From assembly GCA_036307825.1 (NCBI GenBank), contig JAXJWW010000082.1, positions 12,691 through 76,690 on the forward strand: 64,000 nucleotides of DNA, given 5' to 3'. This document shows positions 34,109 to 42,603 of this stretch, piece by piece. This DNA is from RGIG9060 sp036307825 (lineage in GTDB: Bacteria > Spirochaetota > Spirochaetia > Treponematales > Treponemataceae). The notes beneath the pieces are model-generated. The model ran no database searches. It was not told the origin of the DNA and saw only the letters and a program-made list of their open reading frames with translations. A program made the position numbers and the translations under genes. The stretch's first letter is position 1. Every line of letters begins with the position of its first letter.

Positions 34109-35179
34109 CTATACTAAATTTTGCACTACATAGCAATATTTTATAATCTTGCCTTGTTTTGAAACAACGCCTAAAAATTTTTCAGAGCAACTATCTTTAG
34201 CAAAAACTGCAATTTCATGATTTTCATAATTTTCTGGAAAATTTTCAAACATATTTAGCTTTAAGAATTTTCCATTATAAAAATCTTTTACAAAATCATT
34301 TTTTAAAAAGGCAATTAAAAATCCACATTCTACAGCAAGATTAACTGTCATAGAACAGAGTTTTTCTTTTACTTGATTTTGTAAATCAATTTCGATTTCA
34401 TTATCAAGTCTAGAAAATTCTTTATAAGTTTTTAAATTTTGTAAAACTGAATTTACAGAAAATTCTGGTAAATATTCAAAACCTACAGCATCTTCTAATT
34501 TGAAATTTCCAACTTTTGTACGAAGTAATCCAATTAAATATCCTGAAGAATTACAAAATTCACCTATATCCCGAGCTAAACAGCGAATGTAAGTTCCTTT
34601 TGAAACATGAAATTTAATTTTTGCATATTTTATCTTTGTATTTTCTAAATCAAGCAAAGAAAGATTTTTTACATCAAATGAATTTTCATTTTCATCAAGT
34701 AATTCTAAAATTTCTGAAGAATAAACTTCAACTTGTCGAGAAGGAATTTCAACTTCTTTTCCAGAACGAGCAATATCACTTAACCTTTTTCCGTCAATAT
34801 GAATTGCAGAAAATGCTGGTGGAATTTGATTTATTTTTCCAAAAAATTTTTCTAAGGCTTGTAAAAGATTTTTTAAAGTTGGTAAATCTGTTTCCTTTAT
34901 GATATTTCCAGTTGGGTCTAAAGTATCAGTTTCGTTTCCAAAACAGATTATTGATTCATAAACTTTATCAAAAGCGGTGATGTGTGAAACTAACCGAGTT
35001 AAAGCTCCTGTACAAACAATTAAAAGACCTTGAGCAAAACTATCTAAAGTTCCTGTGTGTCCTACTTTTTTTGTTTTAAGAGCATGTTTTATTGTAAAAA
35101 GGGATGAAAAACTGGTTTGTCCTGCACTTTTTGCGTACAGGACAATACCGTTTTGATTTATAATTGAATTATTCTGCAT
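34109..35179 (-). CDS. truB: tRNA pseudouridine(55) synthase
   Basis: 356 residues from ATG 35179, which overlaps the rbfA stop by 11 bp; the longer upstream frame reads inside rbfA and is rejected. Motifs are KSAGQTSFSSLF (family KPxGxTS), the catalytic Asp in VGHTGTLDSFAQGLLIV, ESIICFGNETDTLDPTG, PPAFSAIHIDGKRLSDIARSG and GTYIRCLARDIGE. It isomerises U55 in the tRNA T-loop. The C-terminus is about 50 residues longer than usual and has no recognised PUA-like end. Confidence 0.95.
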   Translation of the reverse strand: MQNNSIINQNGIVLYAKSAGQTSFSSLFTIKHALKTKKVGHTGTLDSFAQGLLIVCTGALTRLVSHITAFDKVYESIICFGNETDTLDPTGNIIKETDLPTLKNLLQALEKFFGKINQIPPAFSAIHIDGKRLSDIARSGKEVEIPSRQVEVYSSEILELLDENENSFDVKNLSLLDLENTKIKYAKIKFHVSKGTYIRCLARDIGEFCNSSGYLIGLLRTKVGNFKLEDAVGFEYLPEFSVNSVLQNLKTYKEFSRLDNEIEIDLQNQVKEKLCSMTVNLAVECGFLIAFLKNDFVKDFYNGKFLKLNMFENFPENYENHEIAVFAKDSCSEKFLGVVSKQGKIIKYCYVVQNLV

Positions 35180-35576
35180 CTGATGGAATATAACCTGATT
35201 CAGCTGCAAGTCTAGCTTTTTCGGCATCTTCTTTTTCAATTTCGTTTAACTTTTTAACCATTTCAAATCCATCTTTGATACTTGAATCGGCAATAAAAGT
35301 TAATTTTGGAAATTGGCGGATTGTAAGTTTTTTCCCGATAGTTGACTGAATGTAACCAGCGGCACTTTGCAATCCTTTTACGCCTTTTTCAACTGATTTA
35401 TCTTGCATAAAGCTTGAAACATACACTTTTGCATAACTTAAATCAGCTGAAACATCAACACGATTTATACTCAAAAAAGAAGAAACTCTAGGGTCTTTTA
35501 TTTGTCCAGAGAGAAGCATTTTAGAAATTTCACCTCTAATTTGCTCTCCCAGTCTTACAAGTCTAAATTCACCCAT
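35169..35576 (-). CDS. rbfA: Ribosome-binding factor A
   Basis: 135 residues, a normal RbfA length, with the KH-like fold visible: GEQIRGEISKMLL, DPRVSSFLSINRVDVSADLS, AKVYVSSFM, and the closing RQFPKLTFIADSSIKDGFEM. It matures the 5' end of 16S rRNA on the 30S particle. The start codon follows the infB stop by 2 bp, and the end overlaps truB by 11 bp, so translation is coupled along the operon. Confidence 0.95.
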   Translation of the reverse strand: MGEFRLVRLGEQIRGEISKMLLSGQIKDPRVSSFLSINRVDVSADLSYAKVYVSSFMQDKSVEKGVKGLQSAAGYIQSTIGKKLTIRQFPKLTFIADSSIKDGFEMVKKLNEIEKEDAEKARLAAESGYIPSDAE

Positions 35577-35578
35577 AA

Positions 35579-38224
35579 TTAGCCTTCTTGAGTTTCAGTT
35601 GCTTTTTTGTTATCAACCATTACATCGCTAAGTTTTCTTGCAACTTCAACAAATTCAAATACTTCAAATTGGTCACCAATTTTAATGTCGTGCCATTCAT
35701 CAATTCCAACACCACATTCGTATCCTGTTGAAACTTCTTTTGCATCATCTTTGAATCGTTTAAGTGAAGAAACTTTACCTGTGTAAATTACGATACCATC
35801 ACGAATAACATTTACGCTTGAAGTTCGTTTGATAACACCTTGCATAACATAAGAACCAGCAATTGTACCAACTTTTGGAACTTTGAAAGTTTCGCGAACT
35901 TCCAACATACCGATAACTTCTTCTTTTACATCTGGCTTTAACAAACCTTCCAAAGCTTGAGTCATTTCTTCAACACACTTGTAAATAACATTGTATTTTC
36001 GAATATCAATCTTTTCTTGGTCTGCAAGAATTTTTGCCTTAGGTGTAGGACGAACGTTAAATCCGATAATAATTGCATTTGAGTCAGCAGCAGCAAGAAG
36101 AACATCGCTTTCGTTAATTGCACCAGCAGAAGAGTGAATAACAACAATTCTAACTTCTGGTGTAGAAAGTTTTTCAAGTGAAAGTTTAAGCGCTTCCGCA
36201 GAACCTTGAACATCAGCTTTGATAACAACTTTAAGTTCTGTAACTTCACCAGCATCAATTGTTGCATAAAGGTTATCAAGAGTAACTTTCTTAACATTCT
36301 TAGCATCTTCAAATCGTTTAAGTTCTTTTCGTTTACTTGAAATTGCACGAGCTGTTTTTTCAGATTCTGTTACTTGGAATGGATCACCTGCGTTTGGCAT
36401 AGCTTCCAAACCAAGAATTTCAACTGGCATACTTGGAGTTGCTTGGTCAATCTTTTGTCCTCTATCATTGAAGATAGCACGAACACGACCAGAGTAAATT
36501 CCTGCAACATAAGGGTCTCCAGTTTTTAAGCAACCTCGTTCAACGATAATTGTAGAAACAACACCGCGACCATGATCAGTTCTTGATTCAATAACTTTTC
36601 CTTCTGCACGACAATTCCAGTTTGCACGAAGTTCAAGAATTTCAGCTTGAAGAAGAACTGCGTCTAAAAGTTCATCAATACCTTCTTTCTTAAGAGCACT
36701 GATTTTAACATATTGTGTATCTCCACCCCATTCTTCAGGCATAAGCCCAAGTTCAGAAAGTTGAGTCATAACTTTATCAGGATTTGCTTCTGGTTTATCA
36801 ACCTTGTTTACAGCAACAACGATTGGAACATTTGCGTCTTTAGCATGATTGATAGCTTCGATTGTTTGAGGCATAACACCGTCGTCAGCAGCAACAACAA
36901 GAATAACGATATCTGTAATAGCAGCTCCTCGAGCACGCATCATTGTAAAAGCTTCGTGTCCAGGAGTATCCAAGAAAGTGATTTTTCCCTTTGGTGTATC
37001 AACCATGTAAGCACCGATATGCTGTGTAATTCCACCAAACTCTGATTCAGCAACTTTTGCACTTCGAATTGCATCAAGAGTTTTTGTTTTACCGTGGTCA
37101 ACATGTCCCATAACAGTAACAACAGGTGGACGAGTTTGCATATCTTCTTCGTTATCTTCTTCACTAGCAATAACAGTTTCATCATACAAACTGATGATAT
37201 GAACATCACATCCATATTCAGAAGCAAGTAATGTTGCAGTATCAGCATCAATTGATTGAGTGATAGAAACCATCATTCCCATTGACATAAGTTTTCCGAT
37301 AATTTCAGAAGCTTTTAAATTCATCTTTTTAGCAAGGTCAGAAACTGAAATTGTTTCCATAATCTCAATTTTTTCTGGAATTGGATTAGTTTTTACAACT
37401 TGCTTTTTCTTTTGATTGAAAATTTTATCATCTAACTCAATTTCTTTATCTTTCTTTGAGTAAATTGTCTTTTTCTTTACAAAAGTTTTCTTAGAAGAAG
37501 CTTTTTTGTTTTCTTCCATTGGAGCAGGAGATGCAACAAAACCACTTCTATTTCCGGCAAAACCTTGTCGATTTTGTTGATTTCCACCTTGTCCGCGATT
37601 TTGGTTTCCGCCACCTTGACCGCCTGGTCCACGGTTTTGTCCACCGTTTCTATTAAATTGACCTTTTCCTTGGAAATTTCCACCAGAACCATTTTTGTTT
37701 CCAAATTGCTTTCCTTGGTTATTTCCATTATTTCTGTCATTTCTATTTTGATAGCCTTCTCTTGCTTGAGCGCCTGTAAAACCACCTTCACGGCGTTGTC
37801 GATCAAATCCACGACCATCTCTGGATTGACCATCACGATTTCCACCATCACGACGATTTCCAGAATTATTTTGGCGATTATTTCCCTTTGGTTTATCAGC
37901 AAGATTTCCTTGCTTGATATTAGGGCGTGGAGGACTTAACTCAAAAGTTGTTGTGGATTTTGGTGCAGATTCTTTTTCTTTTTTTTCAGAATTTGCTTGA
38001 CCATTACCATTTTGAGGATTTTTCTTTCCTTCTGAATTTTCAGCTGCTGGCTTTTTGTCTTTTGCATTTGCATCATTTGGTTTTGCAACTACAACAGGTT
38101 TTCTTCTAACAACAACTTTCTTTTTTTCTTGAGAAGAATCTTTTTCCTCTTTTGGTTGAGAAGGTTTTTCATTTTTTTGTTTATTCAAAATAAATTTTGG
38201 TTTATTTTCTAATTCTTCTGCCAT
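35579..38224 (-). CDS. infB: Translation initiation factor IF-2
   Basis: 881 residues. The N-terminal about 285 are low complexity: a Lys/Glu/Ser/Pro part, then about 110 residues dominated by Asn, Gly, Arg and Gln with RGG-like spacing. An IF2-N module (ETISVSDLAKKMNLKASEII) follows, then the G domain with GHVDHGKT, DTPGHEAF and NKVDKP, domain II, and the C-terminal fMet-tRNA-binding domain (GMLEVRETFKVPKVGTIAGS). It brings initiator tRNA to the 30S subunit and drives subunit joining. nusA lies 8 bp upstream and rbfA 2 bp downstream. Confidence 0.97.
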   Translation of the reverse strand: MAEELENKPKFILNKQKNEKPSQPKEEKDSSQEKKKVVVRRKPVVVAKPNDANAKDKKPAAENSEGKKNPQNGNGQANSEKKEKESAPKSTTTFELSPPRPNIKQGNLADKPKGNNRQNNSGNRRDGGNRDGQSRDGRGFDRQRREGGFTGAQAREGYQNRNDRNNGNNQGKQFGNKNGSGGNFQGKGQFNRNGGQNRGPGGQGGGNQNRGQGGNQQNRQGFAGNRSGFVASPAPMEENKKASSKKTFVKKKTIYSKKDKEIELDDKIFNQKKKQVVKTNPIPEKIEIMETISVSDLAKKMNLKASEIIGKLMSMGMMVSITQSIDADTATLLASEYGCDVHIISLYDETVIASEEDNEEDMQTRPPVVTVMGHVDHGKTKTLDAIRSAKVAESEFGGITQHIGAYMVDTPKGKITFLDTPGHEAFTMMRARGAAITDIVILVVAADDGVMPQTIEAINHAKDANVPIVVAVNKVDKPEANPDKVMTQLSELGLMPEEWGGDTQYVKISALKKEGIDELLDAVLLQAEILELRANWNCRAEGKVIESRTDHGRGVVSTIIVERGCLKTGDPYVAGIYSGRVRAIFNDRGQKIDQATPSMPVEILGLEAMPNAGDPFQVTESEKTARAISSKRKELKRFEDAKNVKKVTLDNLYATIDAGEVTELKVVIKADVQGSAEALKLSLEKLSTPEVRIVVIHSSAGAINESDVLLAAADSNAIIIGFNVRPTPKAKILADQEKIDIRKYNVIYKCVEEMTQALEGLLKPDVKEEVIGMLEVRETFKVPKVGTIAGSYVMQGVIKRTSSVNVIRDGIVIYTGKVSSLKRFKDDAKEVSTGYECGVGIDEWHDIKIGDQFEVFEFVEVARKLSDVMVDNKKATETQEG

Positions 38225-38232
38225 ATTCTACC

Positions 38233-39711
38233 CTATTCTTCGTCCTCAAACTCAAAGCTAAGACCAATACCACAGTTAGGACATACTGTCATATCGATTG
38301 TAATTTTTGCACCACATTCAGGGCATTCATATTCTTCATCATCTGAATCAACTTCTTGGGTTTCTTCTGTATCATCAATTTCTTCTGATGAATAAGATTC
38401 AACTGCACCTTCTTCTTCATAATTTGCAGCATCATCAAGTGCATTTTGAACTGTTACAATATCTTCTTCAGAAAGACCTTCAATTTCAGAAAGTTTTCCT
38501 TCTGCATCAGCATTATCAAATTGTTCAATTGTTTCAATTCCAGCTGATTTTAATTTTTCTAAGATTTCTACAGAAATTCCCTCAACATCAGAAAGATTTG
38601 TAATTTCTTCATATTCAGAATTATTGAAAAGATTTTGTGCAGCTTTTCTTGATTCTTCAAGAATTGCATCAAGTTCTTCACATTGATTTTCTGGTTGAAC
38701 ATCAATTGTCCAATCTGCTAAACGATTTGCAAGTCGAACATTGAGACCTTGCTTTCCGATAGCCAAAGAAAATTGAGATTCTGGAACAACTGCCAAGGCT
38801 TGTTTTTTCTCTTCGTCTAGAATTTTAACAACAGTAACTTCTGCTGGAGAAAGTGCATTTTTGATAAAAACTCTTGGGTCTGGATCGTATTTCAAAATAT
38901 CGATTTTTTCACCTTCAAGTTCTTTGATAACATTTTGGATTCTTACACCTTTTGGCCCAACACAAGAACCAACTGGATCAATATCAGGTTTATGTGTATA
39001 AACTGCAATTTTTGTTCTATAACCAGGTTCACGAACGATTTTATGAATTTCAACTGTTTTGTCGTAAACTTCTGGAACTTCCAATTCAATAATTGAACGA
39101 ACAAAATCAGGATCAGTTCTTGAAAGTACAACTTGTAATCCAGAACGAGTATTTCTAAGTTCACTTATAAGAGCTTTAATTCTATCATTTTTATGGAAAA
39201 CTTCTCTTGGAGATTGATTTTTAGCAGGAAGAATACCTTCTACTTTTCCTAAATCTACAAAGATATTTCCATTTTTTTCTCGTTGATAATAACCGATGAT
39301 AATTTCACCAACTTTATCTTTGAATTCAGCATAAAGACTATCTTTTTGAATTTCTGATAAAGATTGATGTGCAGATTGTTTTCCTGTTTGCACAGCAGAA
39401 CGGTCAAAATCTTTAGCAGGATCAATTAAGATATCAATTTCATCTCCAATTTCACATTCTTCACTTAAAAGCTTTGCATCTTCAAGTTCAATTTCTGTTA
39501 CAGGATCGTAAACACCATCAACGATAACTTTTCTAGAATAAATTGCAACATCAGTTTCATCTTCGTTAAACTGAACTACAGCATTTACGTTTGTTCCAAA
39601 TGTTCTTTTATAAGCAGCCTTTAACATATTTTCAATTGTACTTAATACTGCTTCCTTTGTGTAACCATTATCTTGTAATTGGCGAATTGCTTCAGCCATT
39701 TGTGATGACAT
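38233..39711 (-). CDS. nusA: Transcription termination/antitermination factor NusA with C-terminal zinc ribbon
   Basis: 492 residues. The N-terminal RNA polymerase-binding domain, an S1 domain (GNIFVDLGKVEGILPAKNQS), two KH domains (VGSCVGPKGVRIQNVIKELE; LAIGKQGLNVRLANRLA) and a helix-hairpin-helix pair (SDVEGISVEILEKLKSAGIE; EIEGLSEEDI) are visible. After an acidic linker the protein ends in a zinc-ribbon-like module: Cys463, Cys466, Cys477 and Cys480 in CPECG...CPNCG. This tail is not part of standard NusA. The ribosome binding site is a G6 run four bases before ATG. Confidence 0.95.
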   Translation of the reverse strand: MSSQMAEAIRQLQDNGYTKEAVLSTIENMLKAAYKRTFGTNVNAVVQFNEDETDVAIYSRKVIVDGVYDPVTEIELEDAKLLSEECEIGDEIDILIDPAKDFDRSAVQTGKQSAHQSLSEIQKDSLYAEFKDKVGEIIIGYYQREKNGNIFVDLGKVEGILPAKNQSPREVFHKNDRIKALISELRNTRSGLQVVLSRTDPDFVRSIIELEVPEVYDKTVEIHKIVREPGYRTKIAVYTHKPDIDPVGSCVGPKGVRIQNVIKELEGEKIDILKYDPDPRVFIKNALSPAEVTVVKILDEEKKQALAVVPESQFSLAIGKQGLNVRLANRLADWTIDVQPENQCEELDAILEESRKAAQNLFNNSEYEEITNLSDVEGISVEILEKLKSAGIETIEQFDNADAEGKLSEIEGLSEEDIVTVQNALDDAANYEEEGAVESYSSEEIDDTEETQEVDSDDEEYECPECGAKITIDMTVCPNCGIGLSFEFEDEE

Positions 39712-39806
39712 TTTACCCCCCTAATAAAAACAATTACAAAGTATAAATTTTATTCATTGTTTTTATGCTGTTTAACGATTTTATTCAAAACAGCTATATG
39801 ATTAAA

Positions 39807-39825
39807 AAGTTTGCAACGCAAACTT
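39807..39825. repeat. Hairpin between rimP and nusA
   Basis: Perfect AAGTTTGC-AAC-GCAAACTT in the 162-bp gap between the rimP stop and the nusA start. It shares its arms with the third hairpin of the 159-bp repeat unit upstream of rimP (CAAGTTTGCT / AGCAAACTTG), so both may belong to one regulatory scheme. Confidence 0.6.
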
Positions 39826-39873
39826 AAGTTATAAACTCAATTTAATTTTATCTAATTCTTTGCAATTCTTAAT

Positions 39874-40335
39874 TTATGAATGCAATAATTTTGCCTTTGC
39901 TATATTGGAATATGAAATAACCTTTTCTTCTTCCATAACATTCAATGTTAATTGATTTGCATCAGAATTTTTGATAACTCCTGAAACCCAGTCTGAAACT
40001 TCTGTGTTCCAAACTTTAACTTCTCTACCTTTGAATAATTCAAATTCGGCAGCATTTTTTATATGACGTTCCATCCCAGGAGAAGTAACTTCCATATAAA
40101 TATCTTGATTTTGCAAAATAGCTTCTAATCTAGGTAACAACAAGCGATGTACTTTTGCACAGTCATTTACTCCAATTCCTTCTACAGAAGAATCTTTATT
40201 TGAAATAACAGCTGTAACTTTTGTAGTTGTTTTTGCAGGAACTACCTTAATTGAAACAAGAATGTAACCAAGTCCTTCAATTAAAGATTTACACTCGTTA
40301 TAATAAGGCATTGTATCAAGTGATGTATATTCCAT
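39874..40335 (-). CDS. rimP: Ribosome maturation factor RimP
   Basis: 153 residues from ATG 40335, which has a TAGGAGA site. A longer open frame reads through the tandem repeat upstream and is judged artefactual. The family motifs are the N-terminal alpha-beta domain (IEGLGYILVSIKVV) and the strand with MEVTSPGMERHIKNAAEFEL (usual VSSPGxxRPL). The C-terminal SH3-like barrel follows (GREVKVWNTEVSDWVSGVIK). RimP aids 30S assembly. It is the first gene of the rimP-nusA-infB-rbfA-truB-ribF operon. Confidence 0.93.
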   Translation of the reverse strand: MEYTSLDTMPYYNECKSLIEGLGYILVSIKVVPAKTTTKVTAVISNKDSSVEGIGVNDCAKVHRLLLPRLEAILQNQDIYMEVTSPGMERHIKNAAEFELFKGREVKVWNTEVSDWVSGVIKNSDANQLTLNVMEEEKVISYSNIAKAKLLHS

Positions 40336-40340
40336 AAATT

Positions 40341-40499
40341 CTCCTATAAGAAGTTGTGAGAAAAATTTCAATTTTTTTGAACAACTTCTTAGCCGCAATT
40401 TCGCAACGAAGTGAGAAATTGCAGTAAATATTACAAGTTTGCTAAAGCAAACTTGATTTGAAAAGTAAAGCACTATTTGTGCGTAACTTTTCAAAAATG
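40341..40499 (-). repeat. 159-bp tandem repeat, copy A (rimP-proximal)
   Basis: Read on the plus strand, the unit holds four inverted repeats in a row: AAGAAGTTGT/ACAACTTCTT, GCAATTTC/GAAATTGC, CAAGTTTGCT/AGCAAACTTG and GAAAAGT..GCAC/GTGC..ACTTTTC. On the minus strand the unit ends in the rimP ribosome binding site. It forms the leader of the rimP-nusA-infB operon. Confidence 0.9.
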
Positions 40500-40658
40500 C
40501 TCCTATAAGAAGTTGTGAGAAAAATTTCAATTTTTTTGAACAACTTCTTAGCCGCAATTTCGCAACGAAGTGAGAAATTGCATTAAATATTACAAGTTTG
40601 CTAAAGCAAACTTGATTTGAAAAGTGAAGCACTATTTGTGCGTAACTTTTCAAAATTG
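40500..40658 (-). repeat. 159-bp tandem repeat, copy B
   Basis: Differs from copy A at only three positions by eye, so the duplication is recent or kept homogeneous. It contains the same four hairpins and the same AGGAG-containing end. The length is an exact multiple of three and both copies are open in one frame, giving a spurious 53-residue protein repeat. A partial third boundary (CTCCATAAAAG) follows. Confidence 0.9.
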
Positions 40659-40684
40659 CTCCATAAAAGAAAGTTTAAAACACC

Positions 40685-40712
40685 AAAAAAAAGGAGCCGT
40701 ATGAACGACTCC
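40685..40712 (-). terminator. Rho-independent terminator before the rimP leader
   Basis: Minus strand: GGAGTCG-TTCATA-CGGCTCC followed by eight T (40692-40685). It ends transcripts coming from the flagellar side (gene 40807-41586) and isolates the rimP operon. Between it and 40806 there is only A/T-rich sequence. Confidence 0.9.
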
Positions 40713-40806
40713 AATTTTTTAGGATATTAATTATGTTCAGTAGTATTTTAACATCTGTAACATTTTTAGTCAATAGACTTTAATACACCTATTTTTTTAG
40801 TAATTT

Positions 40807-41586
40807 TTAGTCTTGAATCTTTTTAGAAAAATTTAAATAAGGTTTATCTAAAACTAAATATGATGTATTATCTTTTTCAATGATTTGATAATTAGAAAAT
40901 TCTCTTTCAAGATTAATTTTTTCAACATTTCTGATTTTTACACCGCGCCCTTCAGCACAAGTGTAAAGTTTATCATCAATTTTAATATATTTTTGAATAT
41001 TTCTAAAATATTCATCGTCCAAACTTGATAATTTTGAAAAATTTGCGTTTGAATTTAATTCCACAGTATTTTCTGTAATCATTGCTTTTTGATTTTGTAA
41101 ATTTTCATTATCAATTTCTAAATCACATAACCAATAACGAATTTTTAGTACATTTTCTAAAGAATCTAAAATAAGATAAGCATAAATTTCGGTTTGAATC
41201 AGTGATTTATCCAAACTAATATCACAAATATTGCTTTTAGGAAGAAAAAGTTTGAATTTTGAATTTACTAATTTTGAATCATTTTCGGCTAAAATCCAAT
41301 ATTGCATAAAAAGTTGACTTTCATAAACAAATGGAACTACTTTCAATTCATAAAATGAAATAGAATTAGGTTTATCTCGCCAAAGACCATAGAAAGTTTT
41401 AAGTTCATGAATAATTTTTTGATTTTCAAAATCAAAAGTGATAAATTTTGAAGTATTTTCCCACTCACCAGATAATTCTGATTTATTAAATTTTTCATTT
41501 TGAGAAAACAAAGAAAGAATACAAAATAAATTTAATATCACATAAAGTAAAATTTTTAAGTTAAGCTTTTTTGAAAAAAAATTCAT
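40807..41586 (-). CDS. Exported protein of unknown function at the end of the flagellar block
   Basis: 259 residues. A signal peptide (LKILLYVILNLFCILSLFSQ) precedes a Asn/Lys/Glu-rich beta-type domain with SGEWENTSKFITFDFENQKI near the N-terminus, a lipocalin-like or calycin-like opening, and FFYELKVVPF-type strands. No family was recognised. It follows the membrane HTH gene by 15 bp and is the last gene before the terminator, so it is probably cotranscribed with the 3' end of the flagellar operon without proof of a motility role. Confidence 0.6.
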   Translation of the reverse strand: MNFFSKKLNLKILLYVILNLFCILSLFSQNEKFNKSELSGEWENTSKFITFDFENQKIIHELKTFYGLWRDKPNSISFYELKVVPFVYESQLFMQYWILAENDSKLVNSKFKLFLPKSNICDISLDKSLIQTEIYAYLILDSLENVLKIRYWLCDLEIDNENLQNQKAMITENTVELNSNANFSKLSSLDDEYFRNIQKYIKIDDKLYTCAEGRGVKIRNVEKINLEREFSNYQIIEKDNTSYLVLDKPYLNFSKKIQD

Positions 41587-41601
41587 ATAAATAAAACTCT
41601 T

Positions 41602-42273
41602 CTACAAAAACAAATCAATTGTCATCGATACTTCGCTAATTGAAATATTTAATTTACTAGCTATCAAATCAGCTGTTAAACCTTGTCGAGATAAATCAAT
41701 TATCTGTTGCTGAATTGGAACTTTTGGCTGAATTTTTTCTGTTTGTTGAATTACAGTTTTTTCAACATCTCCAGAAAAATCTAACTCTAAGTTTTTATCT
41801 GTATTACCTTTTTTATTTACACCGTAAGGATTCTTTTTCATAGCTTTTGATTTTTTCAAATCACTAGTTCCGGCATTTTCAGTAAACAATGGCAAAAGTT
41901 CAGAATTGTCAGATGTATCATTAAAAGAATAAATCTTAACTGCTTGTTGAGATGGTGCTGAGCCTTGCTGAAATTCTGTTAATTGTTGATAAAGTTGTCG
42001 TTCATTTTCTTTTTGAATCAGAGTATTTTCATACATCATGATTTTTTTATCAGCTGTATCAATAACATCTCTAACCTGATCGATTTTTGCAACCATAAGA
42101 GTTATTGCATTATCAGTTTCGCGATTTATTTCTTTGAGAATATTTTCAGCACCCTGTTTTATATCAGATAACAAACCGTCAGCCGAAAAAGATTTTTTAA
42201 AAATTCTAAAACAAAATATCCAAAGAAGGATATTTATTACTAAAATTACAATGCTTATAATTAACAATGACAT
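41602..42273 (-). CDS. Membrane-anchored coiled-coil protein with C-terminal HTH (SwrB/DUF6115-like layout)
   Basis: 223 residues. The N-terminal transmembrane helix (LLIISIVILVINILLWIFCF, residues 3-22) is followed by a heptad-rich region to about 110, a polar linker, and a C-terminal helix-turn-helix-like end (IIDLSRQGLTADLIASKLNI then SEVSMTIDLF). The same architecture is found in SwrB of Bacillus, encoded at the end of its fla/che operon near sigD and involved in activating flagellar assembly. Here it lies three genes after fliA, so a related role is plausible but unproven. Confidence 0.6.
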   Translation of the reverse strand: MSLLIISIVILVINILLWIFCFRIFKKSFSADGLLSDIKQGAENILKEINRETDNAITLMVAKIDQVRDVIDTADKKIMMYENTLIQKENERQLYQQLTEFQQGSAPSQQAVKIYSFNDTSDNSELLPLFTENAGTSDLKKSKAMKKNPYGVNKKGNTDKNLELDFSGDVEKTVIQQTEKIQPKVPIQQQIIDLSRQGLTADLIASKLNISISEVSMTIDLFL

Positions 42274-42279
42274 AAAACT

Positions 42280-42603
42280 TTACCCCGAAATATCAATTGT
42301 TTTTCCTAAAGCAGGATCTTTAATAACTTCTAAAACAATTTCTTCTTGTGTTTCTTCTGATTTTTGTTTTTTTGATGAATTATTTTTTCCATCATTAGAA
42401 TTATGTCCATCTTTTACAGAGGACATTGATTCTTGTTTTTCCATTTGCTCAACAGTTGTTGATTTTTGAATATCTTTTTTTACAAGTCCATCAAGCTGCA
42501 TAGACCCCTGAAGTTGAGCTTGTTGCTGTTGATGAACAACATTTTTTGAAACTTTATCCATTTGAGTATAAAGAGTTTGTAAATCAATTGGCTGTATAGC
42601 CAT
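42280..42603 (-). CDS. Small Gln/Lys-rich hypothetical protein of the flagellar operon
   Basis: 107 residues from ATG 42603, which overlaps the end of the FapA-like gene by 20 bp; the longer upstream frame is rejected. The N-terminus (MAIQPIDLQTLYTQMDKVSK) looks helical. The middle is rich in Gln, Lys, Ser and Glu and is likely disordered, and the C-terminus is VLEVIKDPALGKTIDISG. No membrane segment or signal peptide. The function is unknown; the location between fapA-like and SwrB-like genes suggests flagellar assembly. Confidence 0.6.
   Translation of the reverse strand: MAIQPIDLQTLYTQMDKVSKNVVHQQQQAQLQGSMQLDGLVKKDIQKSTTVEQMEKQESMSSVKDGHNSNDGKNNSSKKQKSEETQEEIVLEVIKDPALGKTIDISG

Noticed and set aside
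37477..37939. Open frames on both strands across the IF-2 repeat region
   Set aside because: Shadows caused by the biased codons of the Gly/Asn/Arg segment.
39874..40653. Longer rimP frame with two 53-residue repeats at the N-terminus
   Set aside because: The extension is a read-through of the palindromic 159-bp tandem repeat; RimP homology begins at 40335, which has its own good ribosome binding site.
40341..40658. Tandem repeat as a CRISPR array
   Set aside because: Only two long contiguous copies, no spacers, no cas genes.
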